Part shown: positions 46,319-56,478 of the stretch, in pieces
How positions within the stretch are numbered: position 1 is the first letter of the stretch
Layout of the letters: each line of letters starts with the position of its first letter
Assembly: GCF_023715485.1 (NCBI RefSeq)
Contig: NZ_JAMBOF010000016.1
Location: forward strand, 1-64,000
Direction: 5' to 3'
DNA length: 64,000 nucleotides
Source: Mesobacillus subterraneus
GTDB lineage: Bacteria; Bacillota; Bacilli; Bacillales; Cytobacillaceae
Made by a program: the position numbers and the translations under genes
The notes under the pieces: generated by a model
Database searches by the model: none
The model's input: the letters and a program-made list of their open reading frames with translations, nothing else
What the model was told of the DNA's origin: nothing

Positions 46319-47302
46319 TTAATTGTTTTCGACTCCATTAGAATTCTTTGACGCAAATTCACCAAGCAATTCCCGCACTTCAGCCGTTGACTTTGTGTTC
46401 ATTAATTCATTTCTCAATCCACTCGCCCCGGGGAATCCTTTGACATAGATTTTGAAAAAGCGATGAAGAGCCGTGAACGGCCGCAGCTCTAGATGCGAAT
46501 ATTGGTCATGGAGATCCATATGCAATCTTAAGAGATCGAGCAATTCGTCACTGCTATGTTCCTTCTTCTCCTTTTCAAAGGCAAATGGATTATGGAAAAT
46601 ACCGCGGCCAATCATTACTCCATCAACACCATATTGCTCAACCAACTCTAAGCCAGTCTGACGGTCAGGGATATCCCCATTGATCGTCAGCAGGGTATCC
46701 GGCGCCACCTCATCGCGAAGCTTTTTAATCTCCGGGATCAACTCCCAATGCGCAGGCACTTTGCTCATTTCATCCCTTGTGCGCAGATGAATGGAAAGAT
46801 TAGCAATGTCTTGCTCCAGAATGTGTTTCAGCCAGCTCTTCCATTCGTCTACATCTGAGAAACCAAGCCTTGTCTTAACACTTACAGGCAATCCTCCCGC
46901 TTTTGCCGCCTGGATTAATTCTGCTGCCGCATCCGGACGACGGATCAGGCCGCTCCCCTTTCCATTCTGTACCACATTGGGTACCGGACAGCCCATATTG
47001 ATATCCAGACCCTTAAAGCCCATTTCCGCCATACCAATACTCATCTGCCTGAAGTATTCAGGCTTGTCTCCCCATATATGGGCGACAATGGGCTGCTCAT
47101 CCTCTGTAAAAGTCAAACGCCCGCGCACACTCTTGATCCCCTCAGGGTGGCAATAACTATCACTGTTTGTAAACTCTGTAAAAAACACATCAGGTCTTGC
47201 CGCTTCACTCACCACATGGCGAAAAACAACATCTGTCACTTCTTCCATTGGTGCCAATATAAAAAATGGCCGTGGTAAATCACGCCAGAAGTTTTCTTTC
47301 AT
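46319..47302 (-). CDS. tRNA-dihydrouridine synthase (Dus family)
   Basis: About 327 aa. FMN-binding TIM barrel: [17 protein letters not shown] at the N-terminus, [22 protein letters not shown] with the catalytic Cys, then [19 protein letters not shown] and [15 protein letters not shown]. It reduces uridine to dihydrouridine in tRNA with NADPH. The start is uncertain: ATG 47302 has GAGAGGA 13 bp upstream; ATG 47326 has no ribosome site. Bacillus usually has two or more dus genes; this one is monocistronic, not in the lysS-linked position. Confidence 0.9.
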   Translation of the reverse strand: MKENFWRDLPRPFFILAPMEEVTDVVFRHVVSEAARPDVFFTEFTNSDSYCHPEGIKSVRGRLTFTEDEQPIVAHIWGDKPEYFRQMSIGMAEMGFKGLDINMGCPVPNVVQNGKGSGLIRRPDAAAELIQAAKAGGLPVSVKTRLGFSDVDEWKSWLKHILEQDIANLSIHLRTRDEMSKVPAHWELIPEIKKLRDEVAPDTLLTINGDIPDRQTGLELVEQYGVDGVMIGRGIFHNPFAFEKEKKEHSSDELLDLLRLHMDLHDQYSHLELRPFTALHRFFKIYVKGFPGASGLRNELMNTKSTAEVRELLGEFASKNSNGVENN

Positions 47303-47537
47303 AAATAGTTCAAATCCTCTCATCATGGGATAACTGAACTTCCCTTACCCCAAAATTAAAAGCAGAATGCTCTTGCTCCATTAACACTTATACCATGATA
47401 AAGCACTTTTTATCAATCTAGTGGGAATGGTAATTTTAACTTTCCAATCATAGCATTCCACTGGGTGAGTTAAAATAATATTTTGCTGCCAAAACTGATT
47501 AAGAAAAACGGCAGAGTCCCCTCCCGGACTATACAGC

Positions 47538-47564
47538 AAAAAGACCCCGAACGGAATCGGGGTC
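47538..47564 (-). terminator. Terminator of Fpg-like gene
   Basis: GACCCCGA (47543-47550) pairs with TCGGGGTC (47557-47564). On the - strand T5 follows. Confidence 0.75.
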
Positions 47565-47655
47565 GGACTGGCAAAAGGTTTACTTTTGGGGTTACATATG
47601 TAAAACGAGTTATGCCACGCACGAATTTGGTTTGTTATTCCGTGTTCATCTTAAT

Positions 47656-48459
47656 TTATTTCTGGCAATTGGGACAAAAGAAAGTTTTCCGCGAAGAGAT
47701 TTCACTTTTTATAATGGACGCATTGCAGCGAGAACATTCTTTACCTTCTCTGTCATAAACATAAAATTGGTAGCCTCCTGTTTTGGCATCCCCTTTATAT
47801 AGCGGATTTTCCATATAACCGCCTTGTTGTATCCCTCTTTTAAGGATGAACTGAATCGAATGATATAGCCGTGATAATTGTTGATCCTCAAGATCATTGA
47901 TTTTTTTATCAGGTCGAATCTCTGCATGCCAAAGAATCTCATCCGAATACCCATTCCCGATTCCAGCTAGCACTTCTTGGTTGATTAAGGTTGTTTTAAT
48001 TGTTCCTCTCCTTTTATGCATTAATTGATGAAAGGCATCCAATGTAAAATCAGGATCAAGCACTTCTGGTCCCAGTTTTTCAAACTCTTCTTGGACCTCT
48101 TCAGGTGATAAAAGATGCAGGTAGCCCAATCGCAGTCCAATGAAGAATAAATGTTGTTCCCCGAATGATAGCTTTACTTGAATGGTCCTGTTTGGTCTAT
48201 CTTCCTCCTTGCCAAAAAACATCCATCCGCCAAGCATCAGGTGCAATAATAAACATTTTCCATCCTGTAATTGAAAAATTAAATATTTAGCTCTTCTAGT
48301 AATCGTTTTTATAGCTTGATTTGAAACTTGCATAGTTAACCCGTCAACCGGTACGTTAATAGACTTTTCCCGCCCAATCTCAACACCCGAAATTTTTTGC
48401 CCGCCTATCAATGACCCCAGCATTGTTTTATATGTTTCCATCTCTGGCAATTCAGGCAT
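47656..48459 (-). CDS. Formamidopyrimidine-DNA glycosylase-like protein (Fpg/Nei family)
   Basis: 267 aa. ATG 48459 gives the required N-terminal PELPEME in which Pro2 is the catalytic base; GGAGG precedes it. An H2TH region (NQEVLAGIGNGYSDEILWHA) and a C-terminal zinc finger C-x2-C...C-x2-C (CSRCNASII...FFCPNCQK) are present. It excises oxidised bases and cuts the strand. The usual MutM gene of Bacillus sits next to polA, so this is probably a paralogue; its middle part differs from classical MutM. No symbol is given for that reason. Confidence 0.87.
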   Translation of the reverse strand: MPELPEMETYKTMLGSLIGGQKISGVEIGREKSINVPVDGLTMQVSNQAIKTITRRAKYLIFQLQDGKCLLLHLMLGGWMFFGKEEDRPNRTIQVKLSFGEQHLFFIGLRLGYLHLLSPEEVQEEFEKLGPEVLDPDFTLDAFHQLMHKRRGTIKTTLINQEVLAGIGNGYSDEILWHAEIRPDKKINDLEDQQLSRLYHSIQFILKRGIQQGGYMENPLYKGDAKTGGYQFYVYDREGKECSRCNASIIKSEISSRKTFFCPNCQK

Positions 48460-48560
48460 AATTTTGTCCTCCATTTTACAGTTTGTTTATACAGTATTTC
48501 CTACTGGTGAGTTATTATTAATGGCTGGAATGCGGGAATTCACCATCGCTAAAAAATCAC

Positions 48561-48593
48561 AAAAAAAAACGAATTCCTTCAATAAGAATTCGT
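48561..48593 (-). terminator. Terminator of NIF3-like gene
   Basis: ACGAATTC (48569-48576) pairs with GAATTCGT (48586-48593). On the - strand T8 follows. Confidence 0.8.
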
Positions 48594-48690
48594 TCTTCTC
48601 GTATCATTACGACGATAACTATAGCAACCATGGGGTGCAGGTCAAGTTTTCGAGCTAGTTCTCTGTTATTTTGTTTTATTTAATATTCGC

Positions 48691-49437
48691 TTAATAATGC
48701 CCTTCATTAAGTCTCACTACTTCAAGTTCTTTTATATTCTCATTCAATTTCAATGCTAAACTTTCAATCCCAAAAAGCTCTGTGAAAGTATGACTCCCAA
48801 TGATAAGATTGATTCGTTTAAACTGAGCATATTGAATCGTAGACAAATTGCATTCCCCTGTAATGTATACATCACACTCATTTTCAACTGCTTCTTTAAG
48901 GCAATCTGTTGGCGCGCCATTGCCACAGACTAAGCCCACTCGTTTCACCTTCTTGTCATTGAACCGCCAAAATTTAACTGGTTCTTCTAGTAGATTTACC
49001 ATACGATTTACTAATTCCTTAAATTCGATTTCTTCATCAGATTCTGCGACTCTGCCAAAATATAACCCTTCCCATTCGTGGGTTCTTTTAACGATCTCTA
49101 AATTCAATTTCGTTAATAAACTATCATTGGTTCCAAAGTTACAGTCATCAAGCGGCAGGTGATTATAGTAGTGACTAATACCATATTCCGCTAGTTTTTC
49201 TATGCATGCCTCTTTTAATTCATATAATTCACCCCATGCATCATGGTGTGTCACCATCATGTCAACACCCTGAATTCTCGCTTCCTCTATCGTATCAAGC
49301 GTTAAGTTAACACTGTACCCTAACTTCTTAACTTTTTTATCCGCATGGTATGTAAGCCCAGATTCCTTTGAATAGATTTCCTCATTTATAATGTTAAACA
49401 GACCATTAATTCTTCCAACAATATATGTAACATCCAT
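48691..49437 (-). CDS. NIF3 / DUF34 family dinuclear metal protein
   Basis: 248 aa. Metal ligands of the NIF3 fold: VTHHDAWG (two His, about residues 61-64), an Asp in LDDCNFGTND, then the C-terminal GSHTFTELFG with His and Glu. It also contains VGLVCGNGAPTDCL and ITGECNLSTIQYA, which match the family core. Members are widespread hexamers; some were proposed to act on GTP or as metal chaperones, and the true role is unsettled. Not next to sigA/trmK, so it is not the usual YqfO copy. Confidence 0.85.
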   Translation of the reverse strand: MDVTYIVGRINGLFNIINEEIYSKESGLTYHADKKVKKLGYSVNLTLDTIEEARIQGVDMMVTHHDAWGELYELKEACIEKLAEYGISHYYNHLPLDDCNFGTNDSLLTKLNLEIVKRTHEWEGLYFGRVAESDEEIEFKELVNRMVNLLEEPVKFWRFNDKKVKRVGLVCGNGAPTDCLKEAVENECDVYITGECNLSTIQYAQFKRINLIIGSHTFTELFGIESLALKLNENIKELEVVRLNEGHY

Positions 49438-50005
49438 AGACTTTCCTCCTCAATTCATCATGTTTTGCCCTACCTTGTCTGCATATCCCTACTGCGTTCT
49501 TCCAAATATCATTTATTGATTATGGCGTTCTAACAGATTTTGATTTATCCATAGCTAAATCGAAGAAATTGTATTTCATTTTATTTTCCTTAAATTCCTT
49601 CACCGTTCTTTCTCAAACATCGGTTTCATCCATATTATACCATTTAATTAAACAAACCTCTAACCTTTATGTAAATTACTTATTCTGCCTAAAAGTGGAC
49701 CCCGGGGGCAAAAACCCCCGAACCATTAGTCCGAGGGAACATAAAACATACTTCAACATTCAACTAAAATCCACTAAACCTATTCATACCAAGCTACTTC
49801 AACTCTATCAACGCTACACACTTCACATGTGCAGAGTGTATGTGGCAATACATGAGATGTTGGTGAGTTACACTTCTTTTAAGATAAGCACAATACATAC
49901 TGATTCTCTCTTTGATCAGAGGGGTTTCATTATTCTCTCTATCTAATTGATTTAGAGAAAAACCCCTCTTGTCCGCTTTATAAGAAAAAAATACCAAAAA
50001 CAGAA
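49438..50005. other. Long intergenic region without recognised gene
   Basis: Low-GC sequence with two notable hairpins. CGGGGG-CAAAAA-CCCCCG (around 49699-49720) is much richer in GC than its surroundings. GAGGGGTTT (49919-49927) pairs with AAACCCCTC about 40 bp later and may be a terminator on the - strand. Open frames here look random in composition. Confidence 0.5.
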
Positions 50006-50040
50006 TTGACATGTATAGTGTACTAACCATATAATACACA
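50006..50040 (+). promoter_or_regulatory. Promoter with YtrA-type operator
   Basis: TTGACA (50006-50011), 18 bp, TATAAT (50030-50035). GTGTACTA (50018-50025) and TAATACAC (50032-50039) form an inverted repeat with one mismatch that covers the spacer and -10, as expected for autorepression by the GntR/YtrA-type regulator at 50116. Similar half sites follow to 50070. Confidence 0.72.
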
Positions 50041-50115
50041 TATAGCGTATGAACTACTTAATACACACACTTAAAATGACCTAATTTCTTAATAGGTCGT
50101 ATAGGAGTTGTTTCA

Positions 50116-50496
50116 ATGACTGTAAATTTTAATAATCGGGATCCTGTCTATTTACAGATTGTTCGTTATTTTAAGGAACAAATCGTAAATGGAGTATTAG
50201 AGCCTGGAGAAGAAATCCCATCAAGGCGGGAATTGGCAAATAGGATGAAAGTGAATCCAAACACTGCGCAGCGAGCGTATAAGGAAATGGAGGAACAGGG
50301 TTTGATTTATACGGAAAAGAATCATCCAAGCAAGATCACCACAGATCAACAAGTTTTAGGAAATGTAAGAAATGAGTTGCTTGTTGAGGCAGTTGATATG
50401 TTTGTGACATCTGTTCGTTCGATTAATGTACCAGTCGAGGAGCTCCTTGACTTGGTTAAGGAAAAATACAAGGCAAACGTGGATAAGGAGGCTTAA
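50116..50496 (+). CDS. GntR-family regulator, YtrA subfamily
   Basis: 126 aa: N-terminal winged helix (PVYLQIVRYFKEQIVNGVLE, then GEEIPSRRELANRMKVNPNTAQRAYKEMEEQGLIY) and a short helical tail, the layout of YtrA regulators that control ABC transporter operons. The start is preceded by a weak GGAG. It is first in a four-gene operon and overlain by an inverted repeat in its promoter, implying autoregulation. In relatives the signal is often envelope-active antibiotics. Confidence 0.9.
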   Translation: MTVNFNNRDPVYLQIVRYFKEQIVNGVLEPGEEIPSRRELANRMKVNPNTAQRAYKEMEEQGLIYTEKNHPSKITTDQQVLGNVRNELLVEAVDMFVTSVRSINVPVEELLDLVKEKYKANVDKEA

Positions 50497-50498
50497 AT

Positions 50499-51188
50499 AT
50501 GATTGAAGTAAAAGCGGTTGAAAAGAAATATGGACGCAAGAAAATATTAAAAGGCGTTTCTTTTACAGCTAAAAAGGGTGAAATCACTTGTTTAATCGGC
50601 ATAAACGGAGTTGGCAAGACGACCATCCTAAATGCAATTATGGCGCTTACACCCATTAATAAAGGCCAAATTCTTATAGACGGAAAAACGTTAGATAAAC
50701 ATACTTTCGAAAAGATCACTTTTATCCCTGATGCCATTACGATGCTTCCACACATGACGATCGCAGAGGCTATGGAGTTTATGGACGACTTTTATCATTG
50801 TTGGAATCAGGAACGCGCAACCGAATTACTAGGCTTTTTTAGATTGAATCAAAGCGATCGAATTTCTTCCCTCTCAAAGGGAAATACAGCAAAGGTGAAT
50901 CTGCTCCTTGGATTAGCACTAGATGTGGATTATGTATTAATGGATGAGCCATTCTCTGGAATTGACATGTTCAGTCGAGAGGATATTGCCAATGTGTTTA
51001 CAAGTCACTTGATTGAAAATCGCGGCGTTATTATTACAACTCATGAGGTAGGAGATATCGAACATTTAATAGATAAGGTTGTCCTGTTGGATGATGGAAT
51101 GGTGTCCAAGGAATTCAGTGCGGAAGAAGCACGCGAAATCGAAGGAAAGTCTGTCATTGATGTAATGAGAGAGGTGTATCAGCGATGA
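50499..51188 (+). CDS. ABC transporter ATP-binding protein (YtrB-like)
   Basis: 229 aa. Walker A GINGVGKTT, a signature with an unusual LSKGNTAKV in place of LSGGQ, and Walker B YVLMDEPFSGID, H-loop TTHEVGD. The altered signature is common in the YtrB/GntR-linked group. AAGGAGG precedes the ATG. The stop overlaps the start of the permease gene (ATGA), so the two are coupled. Confidence 0.9.
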   Translation: MIEVKAVEKKYGRKKILKGVSFTAKKGEITCLIGINGVGKTTILNAIMALTPINKGQILIDGKTLDKHTFEKITFIPDAITMLPHMTIAEAMEFMDDFYHCWNQERATELLGFFRLNQSDRISSLSKGNTAKVNLLLGLALDVDYVLMDEPFSGIDMFSREDIANVFTSHLIENRGVIITTHEVGDIEHLIDKVVLLDDGMVSKEFSAEEAREIEGKSVIDVMREVYQR

Positions 51189-52018
51189 GGAATTACTTAA
51201 AACTCGTTAATTTTGAATTTAACCGTGTTGCTAAACTATTTGCCGTTTTACTAAGTTTCACATTTATTGTGCAAGTCATCGGAGTGATTGTGCAATCAAA
51301 GAGCTACTTAAATATGGCTGATAAAAAAATTTATGAAGAATTCATGCCAAAGGCACAATTTCTGGAGTCTTTCGGTCATATGAGCTTCTTTCAAATCATA
51401 AGAAGTGTATGGTTTTTAGGGCCAATCGCAATATGCATTGCTGGTGTAGGTTTTTACATCTTCCTCATTTGGTATCGTGATTGGTTGGGGAAAAACACCT
51501 TTATTTACCGATTACTAATGCTTCCAACCACAAGATTGAATATCTTTTATGCAAAAATCACCACTATCCTTATCATGACATTTGGCTTAGTTGCCTTCCA
51601 ACTCATTTTACTGCCGGTCGAGATATTGTTCATGAAAACAATGGTACCAGAAGAGTTTAGAAGCGATATGGGTGTAGGTGAACTTTTGACAAATATGCCT
51701 GAACTATCCATTATTATCCCAGGAAGCTTCGTCGAACTGATCTTATATTATGGAACAGGTTTGTTGGTTGTTTCTGTTATATTTACCGCAATCTTAATGG
51801 AAAGAAGTTTCAGGTGGAAAGGGATTTTTGCTGGCCTTGTATATATTGCGATTGCATCGGTGATTTTTATTTTACCGTTACTTCTACAAGAATTTGTTCT
51901 TAATGGGTATTTCTATCCGGTTGAATTATTGGTGCTTGAAATCATTACGGGTTTGATTATACTGGCAGCATCTATTTGGATGAGCAGATTCCTATTAACG
52001 AAAAAGATCACCGTATAA
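51185..52018 (+). CDS. ABC transporter permease, six helices
   Basis: 277 aa with six hydrophobic segments (about residues 15-35, 70-95, 115-140, 180-205, 215-235, 245-265) and a long extracytoplasmic loop after the first. No sequence motif beyond the ABC-2-like layout. It is encoded in an ATGA overlap with the ATPase, so it is that ATPase's membrane partner. Substrate unknown. Confidence 0.8.
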   Translation: MRNYLKLVNFEFNRVAKLFAVLLSFTFIVQVIGVIVQSKSYLNMADKKIYEEFMPKAQFLESFGHMSFFQIIRSVWFLGPIAICIAGVGFYIFLIWYRDWLGKNTFIYRLLMLPTTRLNIFYAKITTILIMTFGLVAFQLILLPVEILFMKTMVPEEFRSDMGVGELLTNMPELSIIIPGSFVELILYYGTGLLVVSVIFTAILMERSFRWKGIFAGLVYIAIASVIFILPLLLQEFVLNGYFYPVELLVLEIITGLIILAASIWMSRFLLTKKITV

Positions 52019-52031
52019 GGAGTGTTTTTAC

Positions 52032-53234
52032 ATGAAAAAATACTGGAAGTTTATAGCGACCATTACCATTATAGTGCTTAGCATTGGAACCTTCTATGTC
52101 TCTTCTACTATGTCAGCGGAATCACATCCAGAGTTCGTGATCAAAACAATAAGTGGTAATGCAGAAGAAATAAAGCCATTGGTGTTGGAGGGGTCATATA
52201 CTTCTTCAATGAGTTATGTAGGTACAAACTTAAAAGTCACTTCAGATGGATCTACATACGATAGCCGTTCCTTTCTAGACAAGCTAATCGGACAGCCTCC
52301 AACTGTAATCAAGGATTTCCAAGAAAAATATCGGACTTTCATGCGTGGTAAAGATCCACTCGTTAACTATTTTTTCGAAAACGAGGAATTTCTGGCTTAT
52401 GCCACTGTAGATTATAGATTAGATTCATTAAGATCAAGAGACTTTAAGTTTCATATTTCAGTGTTAAACAAAAAAGACGGTAGCATTGACTCCTTCACGG
52501 AGGAAGTTCCTGATAGTGGAGAACTCGAGTATATTTCTGTGGATGATGTACAGAAGGTTGAGGGTGAGTTATACCTTATTACCAGAAATATGACGAGAAA
52601 TAATGATAATTTCTCTGAAGAAGCACATATCTATACGATCAATATAGCTAATCAAAAAATAAGTGACCATGAAGCCATAGTAGACACCACGAATGGACAA
52701 AGTGATACTCGTATCAACGTACGACTAGTTGAAACCACCCCGACAGAAGCGAATAACCACCTGATTATTGTAAAAACGGAACTAAAAGTGATTGAAGATA
52801 TGGAATCTATAAGAGAAGAATTTATAAACCAAGAAATCATTTCCTACAATTTAGTAACAAAAGAAAAAGAAACAATTGATGTACCAGAATTGCGATTAGA
52901 TGAGAATCAACTCAGCTTCTTTGACGGCTCTCTCATTTATTTCACGAGATTAGATGGGCAAGAGCTGGTAGTAACTCCTTATAGCATAGTAGACAATCAT
53001 GCTGGAAAGGCATATAGTATTAAACTCTCAGGTGAGAATGGTCATGTGGATGGTCAATTGACAACCATAAAAGATGGTAAACTCTATATTGCTTCCTCAC
53101 AATTAAATGCGGATGTGGTTGTTGCGGATGCAGATAAAGGTGAAATACTTTTTAGAGGTCAAGTAACTTTAGAAGATTCATCGAAAGAAACAAGGCAGTT
53201 CGAGCTATATCTACACGAAATATATGTGAAATAA
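52032..53234 (+). CDS. Membrane-anchored extracellular protein of the GntR/ABC operon
   Basis: 400 aa. One N-terminal membrane anchor (ATITIIVLSIGTFYVSS) and a large exported domain with no cysteine. Repeated beta segments such as DGSLIYFTRLDGQELVV and KDGKLYIASSQLNADVVVAD suggest a beta-propeller-like fold. It starts 13 bp after the permease stop and closes the operon. Function unknown; by position it may sense or bind the substrate of the transporter. Confidence 0.75.
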   Translation: MKKYWKFIATITIIVLSIGTFYVSSTMSAESHPEFVIKTISGNAEEIKPLVLEGSYTSSMSYVGTNLKVTSDGSTYDSRSFLDKLIGQPPTVIKDFQEKYRTFMRGKDPLVNYFFENEEFLAYATVDYRLDSLRSRDFKFHISVLNKKDGSIDSFTEEVPDSGELEYISVDDVQKVEGELYLITRNMTRNNDNFSEEAHIYTINIANQKISDHEAIVDTTNGQSDTRINVRLVETTPTEANNHLIIVKTELKVIEDMESIREEFINQEIISYNLVTKEKETIDVPELRLDENQLSFFDGSLIYFTRLDGQELVVTPYSIVDNHAGKAYSIKLSGENGHVDGQLTTIKDGKLYIASSQLNADVVVADADKGEILFRGQVTLEDSSKETRQFELYLHEIYVK

Positions 53235-53366
53235 GACAATAGGCAATGGGGGCTTTCCTTCTGGGTGGAATTGAAACCAGACATGGAACAGAATTGAGGA
53301 CAGTTCGTGCGTCTCATTCCAGATTCTAAATGGCTTTATCAATTAGTATAATTTACTGATACTACA

Positions 53367-53396
53367 AGAGCCTTATCCACCAAAGGATAAGGCTCT
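53367..53396. terminator. Bidirectional terminator
   Basis: AGAGCCTTATCC (53367-53378) pairs with GGATAAGGCTCT (53385-53396) between the convergent genes at 52032 and 53402. It is the intact version of the hairpin split by the IS at 35698. Confidence 0.75.
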
Positions 53397-53401
53397 CACA
53401 T

Positions 53402-54772
53402 TTATGCAAGTACAATTTTGGCAACAGCTTCACAGTGTGTCGTCTGCGGAAACATATCCACAGGCTGCACTTCAATCGTCTTGTACCCGCCATCTTCCAG
53501 TATTCGCAAATCTCTGGCTAAGGTGGCCGGGTTACAGGATACGTACACAACCTTCTTCGGTTTCATATCGATGATGGTTTTCAGCAGTGCTTCGTCGCAA
53601 CCCTTTCGCGGAGGGTCGACGACCAACACATCGGCGCTGTTGCCTTCATCGTACCATGCAGGAATAACTGTTTCAGCTTCTCCTACTGCGAATTCCGCGT
53701 TTGTGATTCCGTTCAGTTCTGCGTTTCGTTTTGCATCTTCGATGGCTTCAGGTACGATTTCTACGCCGAATACCCTCTTTGCTTTTTGCGCTAAAAATAA
53801 CGAGATTGTGCCGATGCCGCAGTAGGCGTCAATGACCGATTCTTCGCCTGTCAGCTCTGCGTATTCGAGTGCTTTGTCGTAGAGCACCTTTGTCTGTTCA
53901 GGATTGACCTGGTAGAATGATCGCGCTGAGATGGCGAACTTGATGTCTCCAATAAAATCATAGATGACCTCGCTGCCCCAAAGGACTTCTGTTTTATCCC
54001 CCATGATTACATTCGTTTTCTTCGAGTTAACGTTATGAACGATTGATTTTACCTTAGGAAGCTGTGCAACGATTTTTTCGACCAATTGATTCTTACTAGG
54101 AATTTCATTCGTCCTGGTCACGATGACAACCATCAGCTCTCCAGTTTGCCTGCCATAACGGGCCATGATGTGACGGAGTACACCTTTATGGGACTCCTCA
54201 TTATATGGCTGAATCCCGAGCTCGCTGGCGATTTCTTTTACCGCCTGTACAGCTTCATTAATTTCATGAAGGTGCAACAGACTCTCATTCGTGTCGACGA
54301 TTTCATGGCTGCGCGGCTTGAAGAATCCTGCGATCAGCTTGCCGTCCTTTTCGCCAACTGGCACCTGAGCTTTGTTTCGGTAGTGCCACGGATTCTCCAT
54401 TCCTAAGATTGGATGCACTTTAACGTCCTCAAGCTTGCCAATCCGTGTCAGTACCTGCTTGACCTGATTTTCCTTATACTTCAGCTGGCCCTCATAGTTA
54501 ATGTGCTGGAGCTGGCAGCCGCCATATTTATGGGCATCCTCAGCAGGGCACTCAACACGGAATGTACTTCTTTCAAGGATCTCCATCAAGCGCCCGAAGC
54601 CGTAGCCCTTGTTTGCCTTGATCACTTTGATTTTCGCTTTTTCACCTGGAAGCCCTCCCGGGACGAAAATCGGGTAGCCGTCAACCTTTGCCACACCCGC
54701 CCCGTCATGCGTCAAATCCTCAAACTCAACATCTATATAATCGTTCTTTTTAACCGGGATTGTTTTGTTCAT
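53402..54772 (-). CDS. rlmD: 23S rRNA (uracil-C5-)-methyltransferase, RlmD/RlmCD type
   Basis: 456 aa. TRAM domain at the N-terminus ([29 protein letters not shown]), an iron-sulphur cysteine cluster region ([16 protein letters not shown]), then the SAM domain: [26 protein letters not shown], the catalytic [12 protein letters not shown] and [13 protein letters not shown] with the nucleophilic Cys. The ATG at 54772 has AAAGGA 8 bp before it; 54817 has none. In B. subtilis the homologue RlmCD methylates two uridines of 23S rRNA. Confidence 0.93.
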   Translation of the reverse strand: MNKTIPVKKNDYIDVEFEDLTHDGAGVAKVDGYPIFVPGGLPGEKAKIKVIKANKGYGFGRLMEILERSTFRVECPAEDAHKYGGCQLQHINYEGQLKYKENQVKQVLTRIGKLEDVKVHPILGMENPWHYRNKAQVPVGEKDGKLIAGFFKPRSHEIVDTNESLLHLHEINEAVQAVKEIASELGIQPYNEESHKGVLRHIMARYGRQTGELMVVIVTRTNEIPSKNQLVEKIVAQLPKVKSIVHNVNSKKTNVIMGDKTEVLWGSEVIYDFIGDIKFAISARSFYQVNPEQTKVLYDKALEYAELTGEESVIDAYCGIGTISLFLAQKAKRVFGVEIVPEAIEDAKRNAELNGITNAEFAVGEAETVIPAWYDEGNSADVLVVDPPRKGCDEALLKTIIDMKPKKVVYVSCNPATLARDLRILEDGGYKTIEVQPVDMFPQTTHCEAVAKIVLA

Positions 54773-54820
54773 CGTTTCCGTCCTTTGCTGTAAATTAGCT
54801 AAATCAGATTTTATCATATT

Positions 54821-54848
54821 AAAGGCCGGAATGCGAAAAGCTCCGGCC
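54821..54848 (-). terminator. Terminator of lipoprotein pair
   Basis: GGCCGGA (54824-54830) pairs with TCCGGCC (54842-54848). On the - strand TTTAATAT follows. Confidence 0.6.
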
Positions 54849-54859
54849 CAGGGAAAAGA

Positions 54860-55195
54860 TTATTTACGTTCTACTTTCTTTGCATCGGCCTGCTCTGGGT
54901 AGCTTTCTCTCACGCCGCCGTCAATCCAGAACACAACATGGTCGCCTTTTTGAAACTCATCAGTTGTTCCATATGTCAGCCAGATTAACTCCAGCCCGCC
55001 CTGATCGATTAACGCCTTGCTGGAAACATCTTTTAACTCGTTGTATTTTGCAAGACTAATATTTTGCGCAACCAAAATTGAATGATCGTTAACCTCTAAA
55101 ATAAAACCCTCTCCCGAATCCTGAGCTTTTGCACAGCCACCAAGACTAACTAATAGCACGATTATGATTAGGAAAAAGAATTTAATCGCCCTCAT
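54860..55195 (-). CDS. DUF3221 lipoprotein (YobA-like)
   Basis: 111 aa. Signal peptide with lipobox SLGGC (Cys21). The mature domain EGFILEVNDHSILVAQNIS, then a stretch to TYGTTDEFQKGDHVVFWIDGGVRESYPEQA, is the OB-like DUF3221 domain found in YobA of B. subtilis. Function unknown. It follows the next gene by 13 bp on the same strand and probably shares a transcript. Confidence 0.85.
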   Translation of the reverse strand: MRAIKFFFLIIIVLLVSLGGCAKAQDSGEGFILEVNDHSILVAQNISLAKYNELKDVSSKALIDQGGLELIWLTYGTTDEFQKGDHVVFWIDGGVRESYPEQADAKKVERK

Positions 55196-55208
55196 GCTAA
55201 TTCTCTCC

Positions 55209-55667
55209 CTACTCCACGGTAAACTCTTTCGTCACTTCGTACTTTTTTCCGTCCTTCGGAGTCATCCATGCAGTAAGAATATATTCTCCTTTTCCGAGAG
55301 ACAGTTCATGCAGATCGATTTCATAAGTCAGCGACTCTCCCTGCTTCACTTTCTCTTCTCCCAATGCCTGCAAAAAGGAAGCGACACTTGAGAAAAGAAA
55401 TATCTCCTTGCCATCCTTTGTTTTTACCGAATAATCAAATCGTTGAGAGCTCGTAAATTCAAGGGTTATTTCTTCTTCCGTCTGATTCTTCACTTCATAT
55501 TGAAAAATTAACGGGCTTTCCTCTTTTAAGCTTGCAGCCATCTCTCCTGCCACGATCCCTTGCCCTCCTTCGTTCTTAACATCATTCTGATTGTTATTTA
55601 CCCTATTTTCCGTCCCGCATCCAGAAACCAGTATTCCCAGCAGCAAAACCATCAATAATTTTCTCAT
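55209..55667 (-). CDS. BsuPI-domain lipoprotein (intracellular proteinase inhibitor-like)
   Basis: 152 aa. Lipobox LVSGC (Cys17), then a low-complexity linker rich in Asn and a beta-sandwich BsuPI domain (IFQYEVKNQTEEEITLEFTS, QRFDYSVKTKDGKEIF, SLTYEIDLHELSLGKGEYIL). Named after the B. subtilis intracellular proteinase inhibitor, but here exported and membrane anchored. First of a two-gene unit with the DUF3221 lipoprotein. Inhibitor function is unproven. Confidence 0.85.
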   Translation of the reverse strand: MRKLLMVLLLGILVSGCGTENRVNNNQNDVKNEGGQGIVAGEMAASLKEESPLIFQYEVKNQTEEEITLEFTSSQRFDYSVKTKDGKEIFLFSSVASFLQALGEEKVKQGESLTYEIDLHELSLGKGEYILTAWMTPKDGKKYEVTKEFTVE

Positions 55668-55827
55668 CGCCCGCTCCTCCTGATGAATTCATCAAATAAT
55701 CCTTCATTATATTTGTCAGAGAAAGAGGTCAAAATGTTACATGGACAGTGAAATAAATGGCACCATTAAAAAAAGAGGAAGCCCAGGTCTCCTCATAAAA
55801 AACAGAAGCAGGAGAACCGCCCCCTGC

Positions 55828-56478
55828 TTACCTATATACTTTCCTTCTCATCCACTGTGTTGCGGCCCATTTATCGCCAATGATTACTGGTGCTCCACCG
55901 TGTAATGTTAAATCGTTTAAGCTTTGATCATCATAGAAGTATTCGAAATAGACCGCCATTCCCTTTTGTGGTGTTACTGAGAAATTGAGTTTAGGGAAAT
56001 ACGTTTCTCCGCCTTGCTCTACATCATTTAAGTACATGACAAGCGTACTGATTCTTGGATTTTTTACAGTTGGTGATGAAAAAAAGTCAAAATGAGCCTT
56101 ATACTCTTGACCGACTTCATAATTAAGAACTTGCAAGCCTTCTCCATGTTCAATCGGTATACTCATAATTTGGGAAACTCTTTTTTCAACTTTTGCAACC
56201 AGATCATTTTCACTTTCCTGGAAAAACATACTGCTGCTTGTTCTGAGTTCATCCACTTCCAGTGAATTCGCAACCTTTGACCGCTGCATCCGGTCCTGCG
56301 ACATCCTGATGAGCGCCTCACATTCTTCATCGCTTAAAACATTCCCTAAAATGACAATCAGGGGTTCTTCTAATCTGGCAATGATGTTTATTTCTCGATC
56401 ATCTGTCTTTATTTTATTGCCTGTATGATTAAAAATAGTAGGTTCCTTAACCGTTGCATCCATTGTCATTTTCATCAA
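55828..56478 (-). CDS. 2-oxoglutarate/Fe(II)-dependent oxygenase, prolyl 4-hydroxylase-like
   Basis: 216 aa. The double-stranded beta-helix iron site is visible: H-x-D in KAHFDFFSSP, distal His in LTLHGGAPV and the 2-oxoglutarate Lys in GDKWAATQWMRR. Preceding blocks LSDEECEALIRMSQDRMQRS and DELRTSSSMF match the P4H family seen in Bacillus (for example the anthrax P4H). It probably hydroxylates proline in a protein such as collagen-like or EF-Tu, but the target is not known. The second and fifth codons are also ATG. Confidence 0.9.
   Translation of the reverse strand: MMKMTMDATVKEPTIFNHTGNKIKTDDREINIIARLEEPLIVILGNVLSDEECEALIRMSQDRMQRSKVANSLEVDELRTSSSMFFQESENDLVAKVEKRVSQIMSIPIEHGEGLQVLNYEVGQEYKAHFDFFSSPTVKNPRISTLVMYLNDVEQGGETYFPKLNFSVTPQKGMAVYFEYFYDDQSLNDLTLHGGAPVIIGDKWAATQWMRRKVYR

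Noticed and set aside
49569-49946. 125-aa open frame in the gap before the GntR operon
   Set aside because: It has no ribosome site, crosses a GC-rich hairpin and shows no protein-like pattern.
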